64,000 nt of DNA from Persicimonas caeni (GTDB lineage: Bacteria; Myxococcota_A; Bradymonadia; Bradymonadales; Bradymonadaceae). Location of the stretch: contig NZ_CP041186.1 in the NCBI RefSeq assembly GCF_006517175.1, positions 4,243,074-4,307,073 of the forward strand, read 5' to 3'. Below, piece after piece: positions 25,063 to 34,545 of this stretch (position 1 is the stretch's first letter; every line of letters begins with the position of its first letter). The position numbers were made by a program, and so were the translations under genes. Below the pieces are notes generated by a model. It was not told the DNA's origin. It did not search any database and was given only the letters and a program-made list of their open reading frames with translations.

Positions 25063-26769
25063 CTACCCAGCCCACGACGCAATCTGCTGGTCGCGGCGCA
25101 TCCGGCGAATCTGCCGGTCCATCGCCCCGTAGATGACCTCCAGGTCGACGCCATCCGCCGACAAATTCGTCCCGGGCAGTGACGCGTCCGCCTCGCACAC
25201 GAACGTGTCGCGAAGCTGCGGCGCGCCGTCCAGATACGCCCGCTCCCACCACCCTACAATCCGCGGCCGCGCCACCTCGAGCAGGTCGGGCGCCGGCAGC
25301 TTGTCGCCCTTCTTCTGGTTCGCCGTGACCGTCGCCGGCAGCAGGTTCCACAGCGAGTTGTTGAACCAGCGGCTGTAGGGGATGCAGTGGTCGATCTCGC
25401 ACTGGTCGCGGCGCTTGATGGGGCGGCCGGTCCACACGCCGTCGATGGGTCCGCTGCGGGTCAGCTCGGTGACGATGCCCGCGACTTGCTTGGTATCGCG
25501 CGGGTCCTCGCCGGCCCAGGCGAGCGCGGCGGCGTAGTCGTCGACGGTGTGGGGGGCGTTGCCGTCGATGCCGCGCATCATGCGGGTCCATTCGTCGAGC
25601 ACCGTGGGCTCGATCCACACCCAGAAGCGCGCCATCGCGTGGAAGATGTGGGCGGGGACGATGACCTCGCCGAAGCTCTCGAGGTAGGCGGGGGTGAGCT
25701 CGACGGCGCGGGCCGTGCTCGACAGGCGCTCGTTGGCGTACCGAAAGATGGGGACGTCGCTCTCGAGGTAGGTGATGTGGCGCAAGGGGCCGCTCGAGCC
25801 GAGCGACTTGCGGATCTTTTTGAGCGTCGTGTGCAGCAGTTGGGCGCGGTCGCCGGTGAACTTCGCGCCGAAGCGCAGGTCGTAGAGCGAGAGCTGTTGG
25901 GCCAGGTCTTCGACCTCGCCGCGGAAGGCGGCCTGGGTGCCCTGGTGGCGGTGCTGGGCCATGCCGCGGGTGATGGGCTCCCAGTAGTTCTTGAGCCAGA
26001 ACAGACACACCAGCCCCATCGGCACGCGTACGGTGCCGTCGTCGCGGATCTCGACCAGGCCGCGGGCGCCGGCGGCGATGCGAAGCAGGGTGCGCAAAAG
26101 CCCGAGCTTGTAGGTGGCGGTCTTGGCGTCGTTGACGATGATGTTTCGAAGGATCGGCAGCGCCTCGGTGCCGTCGTCGGTCGACTGGAACACCAGCGTC
26201 GACCAGTTGACGTCCTCGCGGCCGAGCACGTCGTCGGACGCATGGGTCATGACGACCTCGAGCCCGTGGTCTTGGGCGCGGCCGGCGAGCTCGTCGGGGT
26301 CGACGCGGTACAGCGTGCGCCGGCCCGAGAAGCCGACGCTTCGGGTGGTGATGACGATCTTGCCGCCCGGGTTGAGCAGCCCGGCGAGCTTTCGCATGGC
26401 GCGGTCGCGCTCCTCGGGGCGAAGGTGCATCCACACGGCGCTCAGCAAGATGAGGTCGTAGTGGTCGCCGAGCTCGTAGACCTTTTGCAGGGCGGGCAGC
26501 GAGTCGGCGACCCAGTGGATGCTCTTGTCGGGGTGAAGCGTCTGGGCGCGCTCGCGAAGCCGGTCCGCGGGCTCGACGGCGACGACGTCGTGGCCGCGAG
26601 CAGCAAGCGCGGCCGCATCGCGCCCGGAGCCTGCCCCCACGTCGAGCACCTGGGCTCGGTGCTTGGGTAGATGCTCGACAATCTTATCGTGGACCGTCTC
26701 GAAGCTGACGCTCTCGTAGCGCTCGGCGAGCTCTTCGGCCAGGGCGTTGTAGTAGTGTACGTCGTCCAT
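25063..26769 (-). CDS. SAM methyltransferase-HNH endonuclease fusion
   Basis: 568 residues. Residues 1-190 are a class I SAM-dependent methyltransferase: motif I VLDVGAGSGRDAA, acidic VVAVEPA, and later LLNPGGKIVITTRS. It resembles small-molecule or protein methyltransferases more than DNA ones because no (N/D)PPY motif is visible. A helical middle (about 200-440) matches nothing I know. The C-terminus is an HNH nuclease around residues 455-500 with CEIDHCIPYSRWFNN and LLPATVTANQKKGDK. Degraded copies of its 3' end (23033) and 5' end (40986-41109) exist in the window. A defence or modification role is suggested by the fusion and the neighbouring Hachiman genes but is not shown. Confidence 0.8.
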   Translation of the reverse strand: MDDVHYYNALAEELAERYESVSFETVHDKIVEHLPKHRAQVLDVGAGSGRDAAALAARGHDVVAVEPADRLRERAQTLHPDKSIHWVADSLPALQKVYELGDHYDLILLSAVWMHLRPEERDRAMRKLAGLLNPGGKIVITTRSVGFSGRRTLYRVDPDELAGRAQDHGLEVVMTHASDDVLGREDVNWSTLVFQSTDDGTEALPILRNIIVNDAKTATYKLGLLRTLLRIAAGARGLVEIRDDGTVRVPMGLVCLFWLKNYWEPITRGMAQHRHQGTQAAFRGEVEDLAQQLSLYDLRFGAKFTGDRAQLLHTTLKKIRKSLGSSGPLRHITYLESDVPIFRYANERLSSTARAVELTPAYLESFGEVIVPAHIFHAMARFWVWIEPTVLDEWTRMMRGIDGNAPHTVDDYAAALAWAGEDPRDTKQVAGIVTELTRSGPIDGVWTGRPIKRRDQCEIDHCIPYSRWFNNSLWNLLPATVTANQKKGDKLPAPDLLEVARPRIVGWWERAYLDGAPQLRDTFVCEADASLPGTNLSADGVDLEVIYGAMDRQIRRMRRDQQIASWAG

Positions 26770-26922
26770 TGGGTGGGCCCCCGGTGTTCGTTGACTTGCC
26801 GTCCAACTCTAGCCTAGGGAGCCTCGGGCGCAAAGGGGAACGCTTGTGTGGGCGAGTGCGCCCACTTTCGGTACGGTAGCCGGAAGAGCAGTTCTCTTCT
26901 CAAGCAGTTTTGGAGGTGAATC

Positions 26923-27124
26923 GATGGGGGCTAGGCAACTCGACTCGAAGCTACTGGCAGCGTTCACGTCCGATTTCTTCGGCTACGGCAACCTCGCCGC
27001 CGACTCCACCGTCGACATCGTCGAGTTCGGCCGTCGCGCCGGCATCGACGAAGACCTTCCAATGTGTTGCTTCCGACGGCGTGGGGTGTGCCGTCGGCGT
27101 ATTTTGGGGAGTGTGGGCGGATGA
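26923..27124 (+). pseudogene. Short ORF, probable 5' gene remnant
   Basis: A 66-codon frame beginning MGARQLDSKLLAAFTSDFFG, with GGAGGT six bases upstream. It looks well coded for about 45 codons and then becomes Arg/Cys-rich, as if joined to unrelated DNA. Family not recognised. The rest of 26770-27305 shows no other gene; it must hold the divergent promoters of the 26769 gene and the 27306 gene. Confidence 0.4.
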
Positions 27125-27305
27125 TCGCTGGCCCCTTTTCATCAAGCACAAGCCAGTGGTAGAGTCACTGCAACTTACCTCGCGATAAATTCTTTAGATG
27201 GCGGGGGGATCGAGTTTCCAGTGAATGTGACGGCGCGCGTGCGCGGCCGACGCATGGCCGGCCCCGTCCTTTGTTGGCGCGTTACGGGAATCGAAGGTGT
27301 TGCAG

Positions 27306-28265
27306 ATGTACGAAGAGAATAATCTCGAATCGGGCTACTGGTTGCGCTCGGTGGTAGATCTGGTTGGCGACTTCATCAAGACCTATACCTTTTGGGCGGC
27401 GGTGGTGTGTGGCGTCACCTTCGTTACAGTCGTGGGCCGAGTCGGCAGTTCAGAGCCGACGGATCAGATGGCGACGGTTTTGAGCTTCTCCTTTTTGGGC
27501 GCGATCGGCTTCTTCTCGTTCGCGTCGTTCTCGATTTATCGCCGTAAGAACGCCATGATTCACAATCTGTTGGCGGACGCCATTGCCCCGTTGGCCGTCC
27601 TCGTCGATCCGCTCGAAGGCTCCACGTACCAGTTCGAACTCCTCACCGGTGACTCTTATGAGAAGCTTGTCGAGCGCGCCGAAGACATGGTCGTGCTGCG
27701 TCGCAAGCTGCGATTGACCCAAGAGAAAGATGTGGGTCGGTCGGCCGAGGAGCTCGAGGCTCAGCAAGACTTGATCGAGCTTTACGAGAAGAAGCTCGAT
27801 CGCGGCATGGCCGAGTTGCAGCGATTGAGCGACACGTATCATGTCCCCGACGTTCGCCTCGACCTGCGCGTGCGCCTCAAAAATCCGGACGAGTACCGCG
27901 TCGCGAACGTTCAGAATGTCGTCGTGGGCTTTGGCGCCAAGCCGGCTTTTTGGGTGCTCGAGCAGCAAGGGCTCTTCGACGCCAACGGAAACCAACTCCA
28001 GTTCCCGCTGAGCCTCGAGCCCGGGGCGGCGATTCTGGGGACTTACCGATGCAAGCTTCGCAAGGCCGGCAAGATCACTCCGGACAAGATGGCGAGGTAT
28101 CTCGAAGAGCGCAAAGACACCTCGGTGCCAGTCCAGGTCGCGGTCCTGAGCGACGACACCTTCGGCGGCGTGTCCAAGTCTACCCTCGAGCACCACATCT
28201 CGCTCGGCCCGCTCAAAGACACGTTCACCGAGCACTGGCGAGCGTCGAAGTTCTACAATACTTGA
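27306..28265 (+). CDS. Membrane protein with coiled coil and cytosolic domain
   Basis: About 319 residues from ATG 27306. Two hydrophobic segments (about 25-45 and 58-80) form a hairpin, followed by a helical region rich in Glu, Lys and Leu (about 130-180, SAEELEAQQDLIELYEKKLD) that looks like a coiled coil, then a folded soluble domain to the end. No family recognised. Twelve bases separate its stop from the nuclease-like fragment at 28277, with which it may once have formed an operon. Confidence 0.75.
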   Translation: MYEENNLESGYWLRSVVDLVGDFIKTYTFWAAVVCGVTFVTVVGRVGSSEPTDQMATVLSFSFLGAIGFFSFASFSIYRRKNAMIHNLLADAIAPLAVLVDPLEGSTYQFELLTGDSYEKLVERAEDMVVLRRKLRLTQEKDVGRSAEELEAQQDLIELYEKKLDRGMAELQRLSDTYHVPDVRLDLRVRLKNPDEYRVANVQNVVVGFGAKPAFWVLEQQGLFDANGNQLQFPLSLEPGAAILGTYRCKLRKAGKITPDKMARYLEERKDTSVPVQVAVLSDDTFGGVSKSTLEHHISLGPLKDTFTEHWRASKFYNT

Positions 28266-28276
28266 GGGTGTAGCCC

Positions 28277-28510
28277 ATGACCTTCGATGCACTCCTCGAG
28301 CGCTACCACGCCCTCGAAAACGTCGATGCCCGTAGCTTCCAGCCGCGCATCTTCAACAACCTGCTGTCGAGCCAGCCACTTTGCTTCAACCTGTTCGGGG
28401 AGCTGCAGCAGAACCTCGAGCTCGCTACCGAGGTGTTTCGCACGCTTGCGGAAGGGCGCATGAACGACGCAGCCCGGGCTTCAATGCCACTCGAACGAAC
28501 AGGTCGATAG
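28277..28510 (+). pseudogene. Truncated PD-(D/E)XK nuclease-like gene (N-terminal part)
   Basis: A 77-residue frame with FQPRIFNNLLSSQPLCFNLF and a following helix ELATEVFRTLAEG. This phrase matches the conserved start of PDDEXK_13-type nuclease-like proteins (NmLSSQaLCFNLFgpL). Those are about 250-350 residues, so the catalytic part is missing here. The frame ends after an Ala/Arg-rich tail that is probably junction sequence. Recognition is from the motif only. Confidence 0.6.
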
Positions 28511-28540
28511 AAGGCGACCACAACTTTATTTGCGGAGGCT

Positions 28541-28723
28541 ATGCCAATGGCGCCACAACGATGCAAGAAATGTGATGGCATCATCGCGGGGAAGACCAAC
28601 GCGTGTGCGAAGTGCGGATACCATCAAGGGACCGCGCTCGTAAGCTTCGTACGCGGGCTGATCGTGGTGGTGGTCGTGGTGGCCTTGGTCGGATTTCTGG
28701 CGGGCGCGTTGTTCGGACGGTGA
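28541..28723 (+). CDS. Zinc-ribbon single-pass membrane protein
   Basis: 60 residues. CKKCDG and CAKCGY form a four-Cys zinc ribbon, followed by one transmembrane helix (LIVVVVVVALVGFLAGALFG). ATG 28541 has CGGAGG upstream; ATG 28547 is an alternative. The last 18 codons are repeated, without the zinc ribbon, at 39914-39968 in front of the second VOC gene. Role unknown. Confidence 0.75.
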   Translation: MPMAPQRCKKCDGIIAGKTNACAKCGYHQGTALVSFVRGLIVVVVVVALVGFLAGALFGR

Positions 28724-28837
28724 AACGCTACGGCCACTGGGGCTGCCACGTCGTCGATGCCCTGAAGGTGCTGCACTCTATTTCTCGACGGTAAGAGAGA
28801 GCAGGCCCTGCAGAACAGTCACGCCAGCTACTAGGGG

Positions 28838-28912
28838 CGAGGTTGGACAACGACCTCGCAAAACGGCGATTGGAGTGCAGGGACTCAGGGCGTTTGGGTG
28901 GCTGGGAGCGCG
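28838..28912. repeat. Dispersed intergenic repeat, copy 2
   Basis: Matches 12569-12645 in word order, with about one base in seven changed. Here it lies between the zinc-ribbon membrane gene and the VOC gene. Confidence 0.6.
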
Positions 28913-29367
28913 CTCGGAGCTTGGGGCTAAGGCTACGTTGGTTCATGTTTGTGGCCAACGCGGGTCGTCGAAGCGTTGAATCTCGATGAGGTAGCCGTCC
29001 GGATCGCGAACGAAGGCCTGGTAGATCTGGAAGCGCTCGTTGGCTTTGGGTCCCGATTCGATTTCCACGCCGGCCTCTTCGAGCTGCGCGCAGAAGGCGT
29101 CGACGTCGTCGCGCACCAGCGTCACGATGATGCCGTTGGGCGCCGGTCCGTCCTTGTGGTCGCAAAATCCCAGAAAGGCATCTTCGCCGACGCGATAGAT
29201 GTGGCACGCGCCCTGGTCGAGCACCATCTCGAGGCCCAGATGATTGCCGTAAAAATCGTCGGTGCGTGTCAGGTCGTCGACCTGAAGAAACGTGATCTGC
29301 TGCATATGTCCTCCGCGATTCTTGTAAGTTGTACGGTCTCAGAGTGGGAGGTTAAGCGGCGCAAATC
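28901..29367. repeat. Duplicated VOC block, copy A
   Basis: About 470 bp nearly identical to 39972-40440. It covers the 3' flank of the VOC gene, the whole gene and its promoter region up to GTGGGAGGTTAAGCGGC. Few substitutions separate the copies, so the duplication is recent. Confidence 0.9.
28943..29305 (-). CDS. VOC (glyoxalase/dioxygenase fold) protein, copy A
   Basis: 120 residues, the usual length of a one-module VOC protein. It starts MQQITFLQVDDLTRTDDFYG; the typical (F)YGNHLGLE and FVRDPDGYLIEIQRF strands are present, ending with the metal-binding Glu region of the fold. GGAGG lies just upstream of the ATG. Such proteins bind or modify small molecules such as glyoxal adducts or antibiotics. 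The substrate is unknown. The paralog at 40017-40379 differs at only a handful of residues. Confidence 0.85.
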   Translation of the reverse strand: MQQITFLQVDDLTRTDDFYGNHLGLEMVLDQGACHIYRVGEDAFLGFCDHKDGPAPNGIIVTLVRDDVDAFCAQLEEAGVEIESGPKANERFQIYQAFVRDPDGYLIEIQRFDDPRWPQT

Positions 29368-29501
29368 CATCGGTAAAGATGCGCTAACACGAGCTTTGAG
29401 TAGGGGGAGGTCAATAAAATGACTTTCGACCGCCTCACCAAGACGACGTCAGCTTGCGTCCGTGCCATATCCGTGGGGTGAATAGCCGAAATGCCCATTG
29501 A

Positions 29502-32045
29502 ATGCGGCTCGTCGGGGAATGTAGTTCTCTTACGCTGCGTACCGACTTCCACTGGTATGGCGGTATGTTCGCTGGACGCACCCAAGATTGGACACTCTCG
29601 ACATCTCGAGACCCTCTCGAGCAGGTGCTAGATGTGGACGGGCTGGGGCGCCCGGTCGGCTGGCAATATTCAGTCGTAGACGTGAGTTCCCACGGCACTG
29701 CCTGGGGTGATGCATATTGTGGTGGCACGTGGTCCGCGTCCCATTGTTCAGCACCGATGCTCGATATTGAGGTCGTTCGCGATCCTCTCGGACGTATCGG
29801 CAGCTTGAAGTGGCGTTTCGGCCATCCGATGTTCCAACTGGACGGAACTATTCGTCCAGATAGTGAACACGCACAGCCGTGGCGCGGTTACAAGTACAAC
29901 AAGAAGGGGTACCTGAGCGGCGTGTGGGAGCAGAATGGTCTGAGCGAGGTTGTCGACACGTCGGGTGTCTTGGATCACCAAGCTTTCAGTAGCGTGATCG
30001 ATCAAGCTGCTGCGGCGCATAACAGCGCTGCAAGTTCGGGAGCCGAAGCCGAACTTTGGAACTATAATCGTGAGACGAGGGTCGGCGGTCTCTTGTCCAT
30101 CACGAGCGCTTCGACGAGTCAACCTCGCTGGGCCGTAGGAAACGCGAGGCTCAGCGGCCACCGCCTCGACACAGTTGAGATCGACCAGGGTACTTATCAG
30201 ACCGAACATGATGGGTTTGGACGGGTTACTAAAGGAGTGGAGAAGGAGTTCCACTTTGACGAGCGTGGTCGATTAATCGGGGTGTCTGACTCGAACAATA
30301 GTCTGCTCGAAGCCTATGCCTATGACGCTTCTGGGCGGTTGGCTCAGATTATCACGCCAGGCGGCAATGAGACGGACGTTGCATATTTTGACAATCAGAT
30401 AGCAGCGCTCATCGATGAGTCTGGCAACGACGCTACCGAATTCGGTTGGGGCGTGCACCTCGATCAACTCATTGAGTTGCGTAGAGTGGATCTGGGAACG
30501 TCGTCGGAAACGGACCACTTGGTGCCCTTGGCTGACCACCGCAATTCTGTCGTCGGCGTTTGGGATGCCAACGCCGAAAAGATGCGCCAGATCTATCAGT
30601 ACGACGCTGACGGCCGGCTTACCACCCGGAACGAAAACGAGTTCGCAACCTGCACCGAGGTCGGGACGACGTCGACTTGTTCTAACGAGGGCATGCCGAT
30701 GCTCTTCGCTAGCCAACTGCGCTCGGAGGTCACCGGTCTATCTTATATGCGCAACCGCTGGTATTCGGCAAAGTTGGGGCAGTTTATCTCACCCGACCCT
30801 GCGGGGTATGTAGACGCATACAACCTCTACGCCTACGCAGGATTTGACCCAATTAACTATTGGGATCCGTGGGGCCTCGCCAAGCAGGGACACGCCGATG
30901 GCGCGCCGACGAACCCCTTTCGCGACCTCGGGCTTGGAACTGGAATTGGTGATCGTATCCGCGAACGCCCGAACCTCGACTTTGGAAGCGGCGAAGGACC
31001 AATGCTCACCGAAGCGCAACGTCGAGGACTACAGGCGACAATAGCTGTCGCCGAATTCGTTGCCACTGAGTCCGTCGGCGTGCTCATTGGTGGGCCGCTC
31101 GACAATCTCGCCATAGGCGCCGGGAAGCTCCTGCTGAAGGTCCCCGGCGTGAAAGCTGGCCTGCGCGGTGCAGGAAACGTCGCGCGCCGCGGCGGAAGGA
31201 AGCTGCTCGATGCAGGAGGTAAGCTCGGAAACAAAGGCAAACAGAAGCTCGCAGAGCTCGTCAATCGGCGGAGAGGAGGCTCGCCTTGCAGCTTTGTCGA
31301 AGGCACGGTCGTCGAGATGTGCGACGGCACGCTGATGTCAATCGATGACATCGAGGTTGGCGACGAGGTCCTCGCCAGAGACGCCGAGACCGGGGAATTT
31401 GCCTGCAAAGCGGTCGAAAAGACCTACGTTGACCATGAGCGGCCAATCATCGAGCTCGAGTTTGAGGGGCCTGACGGCGCCTACGAGCTCTTCGAGGTGA
31501 CCGACAACCACCCATTCTGGGTGCGCAATCGAGGATGGACGCGTGTAGACGAACTGGCGCCAGGCGACGAAGTCTTCACCTCCGCCGGCGGCTGGTTGAA
31601 GGTGAGCGGTGCGACCTGGACGACGCGCACCTCCACCGTCTACAACTTTGCGGTCGAGGAATTTCGATCGTATTTTGTGGGTGGGGTCGGCGCGTGGGTT
31701 CATAATTGTGACTGGAATGACGAGATATTTAGACTCGGACCAGGAGATCCTCCGTCCCGCATTGAGGGGCCTTGGACAAAAAATGATTTAAAACAAGGAG
31801 CGCTAGGAGTTTCACCCAGAGGCCTTGGAAAGCCAGATCTTCATCATGCTGATCAAATGCCCGGCTCAGCCATTCACGAGGTGCGTCCTGGCAATCATCG
31901 AAACAACCCGGCGCTACACCGGAATAAGTTTAATCAAGGTGTTACTGCGGAAATGAGGAAGGAAGATCGACAGCTTCATTGGTGGTATCGGGCGCGAGAG
32001 ATGGGTCTCGACCAAGTACTTCCAGACTGGGTATATAAAGAGTGA
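29502..32045 (+). CDS. RHS polymorphic toxin with Hint and LHH nuclease tip
   Basis: 847 residues. YD/RHS repeats fill the first 400 residues, then the RHS core (SPDPAGYVDAYNLYAYAG, ending DPWGL near 465). After a linker, a Hint/PT-HINT autoprocessing domain runs about 590-745: it begins with Cys in CSFVEGTVVEM, has TDNHPFWV and ends VHNC. The last 100 residues are a Tox-LHH HNH-type nuclease (KPDLHHADQMPGSAIHEV, then LHRNKF), predicted to cut nucleic acid in a rival cell after Hint release. RHS toxins are usually over 1,400 residues with an export domain; that is missing, so the 5' end is probably truncated. The SUKH gene follows 33 bp downstream. Confidence 0.88.
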   Translation: MRLVGECSSLTLRTDFHWYGGMFAGRTQDWTLSTSRDPLEQVLDVDGLGRPVGWQYSVVDVSSHGTAWGDAYCGGTWSASHCSAPMLDIEVVRDPLGRIGSLKWRFGHPMFQLDGTIRPDSEHAQPWRGYKYNKKGYLSGVWEQNGLSEVVDTSGVLDHQAFSSVIDQAAAAHNSAASSGAEAELWNYNRETRVGGLLSITSASTSQPRWAVGNARLSGHRLDTVEIDQGTYQTEHDGFGRVTKGVEKEFHFDERGRLIGVSDSNNSLLEAYAYDASGRLAQIITPGGNETDVAYFDNQIAALIDESGNDATEFGWGVHLDQLIELRRVDLGTSSETDHLVPLADHRNSVVGVWDANAEKMRQIYQYDADGRLTTRNENEFATCTEVGTTSTCSNEGMPMLFASQLRSEVTGLSYMRNRWYSAKLGQFISPDPAGYVDAYNLYAYAGFDPINYWDPWGLAKQGHADGAPTNPFRDLGLGTGIGDRIRERPNLDFGSGEGPMLTEAQRRGLQATIAVAEFVATESVGVLIGGPLDNLAIGAGKLLLKVPGVKAGLRGAGNVARRGGRKLLDAGGKLGNKGKQKLAELVNRRRGGSPCSFVEGTVVEMCDGTLMSIDDIEVGDEVLARDAETGEFACKAVEKTYVDHERPIIELEFEGPDGAYELFEVTDNHPFWVRNRGWTRVDELAPGDEVFTSAGGWLKVSGATWTTRTSTVYNFAVEEFRSYFVGGVGAWVHNCDWNDEIFRLGPGDPPSRIEGPWTKNDLKQGALGVSPRGLGKPDLHHADQMPGSAIHEVRPGNHRNNPALHRNKFNQGVTAEMRKEDRQLHWWYRAREMGLDQVLPDWVYKE

Positions 32046-32078
32046 AAGCGGGTTTCATGAACGGCAGAGGGTTTATAA

Positions 32079-32513
32079 ATGACGCACGAGGACTTTGAAC
32101 AACTTGTTGAAGAGCTGAAGGCTGCCGATCCCGTTGCCTTCGGCCTTGAGTCAGATCCGAAGGCCACCGTTGAGCAAGTCGAAAAGGCAGAGCAAGATTT
32201 AGGAGTCACATTTCCGCGCGCTTACCGCTTCTTTCTTCGCAACTATGGTGGCGGGCAGTTCGCCTATTCACGCATTTGCTCAGTAGAACCGAATTCTCCC
32301 TGGAATATTGTTGAGCTAAATCAAAGTACAACTCTGCTTCCGGAGAACTTTGTTGCCTTCACGGAAAATGGAACAGGTGACTTTTACGGCTTCCAATGCT
32401 CTTCAGCCGGTAGCTGTTCTGAGGAAGTGTATTTCTACGATCACGAAGCAGCGCAGCAGCAAGCAACCGACAAAAAGTTTCTAGAGTTTCTAGCTTGGTA
32501 CGCACTGTCTTGA
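32079..32513 (+). CDS. SUKH (SMI1/KNR4) immunity protein
   Basis: 144 residues. Typical SMI1/KNR4 features: VEQVEKAEQDLGVTFPRAYR followed by FFLRNYGGGQF, then a strand-rich middle and EEVYFYDHE, ending FLEFLAWYALS. SUKH proteins commonly neutralise HNH and other nuclease toxins of RHS/CDI systems. The position 33 bp after the LHH toxin gene makes it the cognate immunity protein by established pattern. Confidence 0.88.
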   Translation: MTHEDFEQLVEELKAADPVAFGLESDPKATVEQVEKAEQDLGVTFPRAYRFFLRNYGGGQFAYSRICSVEPNSPWNIVELNQSTTLLPENFVAFTENGTGDFYGFQCSSAGSCSEEVYFYDHEAAQQQATDKKFLEFLAWYALS

Positions 32514-32637
32514 GCTAACGCTTAAGAAGGTGCTCGTGACACGGTTTGCATATAAGGGGGTTTCAGCATGTCCGCGCCCAAGCTTCTTCTTCCAGCCTCT
32601 TCCGGCTTCTGGCGAGATTGCCGGTCCGTAAATTAAT

Positions 32638-34098
32638 TTACTCGCAAATCCCGAAACCGTCACCCTGCTGCACACACTCCGCTTCTGCATCGCAGCCTGG
32701 GAAATCCTCAGAACTCGGCCTGCAATACTTCGCACAAGCTGTACCTCTCGGGCTCGAGGAGCATCCAAAGCCTGCAGCACAGGTCCCTTCACTCGAGCAG
32801 GGCTCACCTTGCATGCCACTTCCCTCGGCCGAGCACGTTGTCACCAAGCCAACTTGCGGGTTCTGTCCCACGAAACATGCTTCACCACTGCGGCAGCCGG
32901 TTTGACAAAGAAACGAGCACTGATACCTATCGAAGTCGCTGGCTGGGAGCCGGGCGCACTCGTCACCGGGATTGACCTGAGCGGGGTCGCTCTGCGCATA
33001 TCCGTTCCACCCCCAACAGACGACCGTGCCGTCGGTGCGAACGCCGCAGGTGTGCAAGGCGCCACTTTCGAGATCCTTGAATGTTCCATCTAGGGGCACG
33101 GCCTGATTGGCATCTGCCTGTTGGTTCTCGAGCGTCTCTAGATCACTGCCCATTCCCCAGCATGTGACAGTCGCGTCGTCTCGAATTGCGCATGTGTGGC
33201 CGAGGCCGGCGGCCAAGCGCGTGAAGCTTCCGGTAGCAGGGGGAACCGCCTGGTCGAAGTCCTCGGCGCCCTCATCCGCGGATGCGTCGGAGCCAAGACC
33301 CCAGCATTCGATGCTGCCATCCTGGTGCAGACCACAAGTGTGGTTCGCGCCTGCGCTTACGTGGATGAAGTCGGTGCCGGCGGGAGCGATCCCTTGGTCG
33401 AAGTCTTCTTCTCCCTCGTTCGACGATGCATTTGAGCCGAGGCCACCGCAAAGGATTCGCCCTGCCTCAGTGAGGCCACAGGCGTGCGACCACCCCGCCG
33501 TCAGCTGTACCAGATCTCCGGTGAGCGCCTCTTCGACTGCAGAAGAGAGTTCCGGCTCGCCCCAGCATTCGATGCCGTCCGCCGCAAGGCCGCAGGCGAA
33601 GAGCGCTCCTGCGGTAAGCTGTGTGAAAGGGGTATCCGGTGGAATAGCTTGATCTTGATCGAAGCCGTAGGTGTTCTCCTCAACTGCATCTGGGTCACTG
33701 CCGATGCCCCAGCAGGTCGTTTGCCCTTCGGCCGATAGCGCACAACTATAGTGCGCCCCGGAGACGACCTGCTCGAAGATACCTTCAGGCGGAATGGCTT
33801 GATCGAAGTCGAACCCGTATTCGTCTTCCGTCACGCCAGAATCGATGCCGAGCCCCCAGCAGTCGATCTCCTGTTGCTCGTTCAGCCAACAGGTGTGCAT
33901 GTAGCCTGCCGCGAGTCTCGAGGGAGCCATGGCCTCAGTTGAGCCTGCATCGCCCGACGTTCCGTCTTCAAAGGCATCTCCAGCATCCGAAAAGGTGACG
34001 GCGTCCCCATCTTCTCTAGCGGTCTCGCTGCCGCACGCGAGTAGCGAAAGGGTAAGGAGTGCAAAGGCAGCAAGTGAAAAGGCGTTAGCTGGTCTCAT
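32638..34098 (-). CDS. RCC1-repeat lipoprotein
   Basis: 486 residues. A lipoprotein signal with lipobox LSLLAC, then an acidic Gly/Asp spacer. At least seven RCC1-type repeats follow, each with a C-G-L/A...CWG or CGG pattern (HTCGLHQDGSIECWGLGSD is typical), predicted to form a beta-propeller. A Cys-rich C-terminus (about 390-486) has CRSGEACF and CSSEGTCAAGFGC. Outer-surface anchoring is likely. Such proteins are abundant in Myxococcota-like genomes; the ligand is unknown. Confidence 0.85.
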   Translation of the reverse strand: MRPANAFSLAAFALLTLSLLACGSETAREDGDAVTFSDAGDAFEDGTSGDAGSTEAMAPSRLAAGYMHTCWLNEQQEIDCWGLGIDSGVTEDEYGFDFDQAIPPEGIFEQVVSGAHYSCALSAEGQTTCWGIGSDPDAVEENTYGFDQDQAIPPDTPFTQLTAGALFACGLAADGIECWGEPELSSAVEEALTGDLVQLTAGWSHACGLTEAGRILCGGLGSNASSNEGEEDFDQGIAPAGTDFIHVSAGANHTCGLHQDGSIECWGLGSDASADEGAEDFDQAVPPATGSFTRLAAGLGHTCAIRDDATVTCWGMGSDLETLENQQADANQAVPLDGTFKDLESGALHTCGVRTDGTVVCWGWNGYAQSDPAQVNPGDECARLPASDFDRYQCSFLCQTGCRSGEACFVGQNPQVGLVTTCSAEGSGMQGEPCSSEGTCAAGFGCSSSPRGTACAKYCRPSSEDFPGCDAEAECVQQGDGFGICE

Positions 34099-34545
34099 GG
34101 AGAAATCCCCCCGGTTACAGTCGAGTCGTGGCAGTCATCGAGCCGATGCTATGTCGTTCAAGACAAGACCGCAACCGACGACATTCGCGGTGTTCAGCGG
34201 CACAAGAAGGGAGTTGATTCACTACTCTTGTGGGTGACTACTTGCTAGCCCGCGCATGACTAGAAGAGAAATCAACCATGTGCTGCTAGGTCCCAAGTAA
34301 TCCCCAAACTCCCAAGTAAACTCCCAAGTCGCGGGCGGACGGAGCCAGACTCCGGGTGACGCTCCATCACGGTGAGAATGCCCTCAGAGGCCGATTTCGA
34401 CCTTCAGAGGGTGCCTGGGACTGAATTCCCAACACCCAAATCGCCGGTTCAAACCCACATAGCCCCCTTCCCGCATCGCAACTCCTCTCACCAACACAAC
34501 AAGCCGACACCCCCGCATGTGCGGGGGCACCGTTCACCACCTCCC
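34099..34545. other. Intergenic, no gene seen
   Basis: Lies between the RCC1 lipoprotein gene and the RecQ fragment. It contains three close copies of CTCCCAAGT or TCCCAAGT (about 34289-34330) and no believable reading frame. Confidence 0.5.

Noticed and set aside
25387..26670. 427-codon plus-strand frame opposite the methyltransferase-HNH gene
   Set aside because: Antisense shadow; the minus strand shows clear methyltransferase and HNH motifs.
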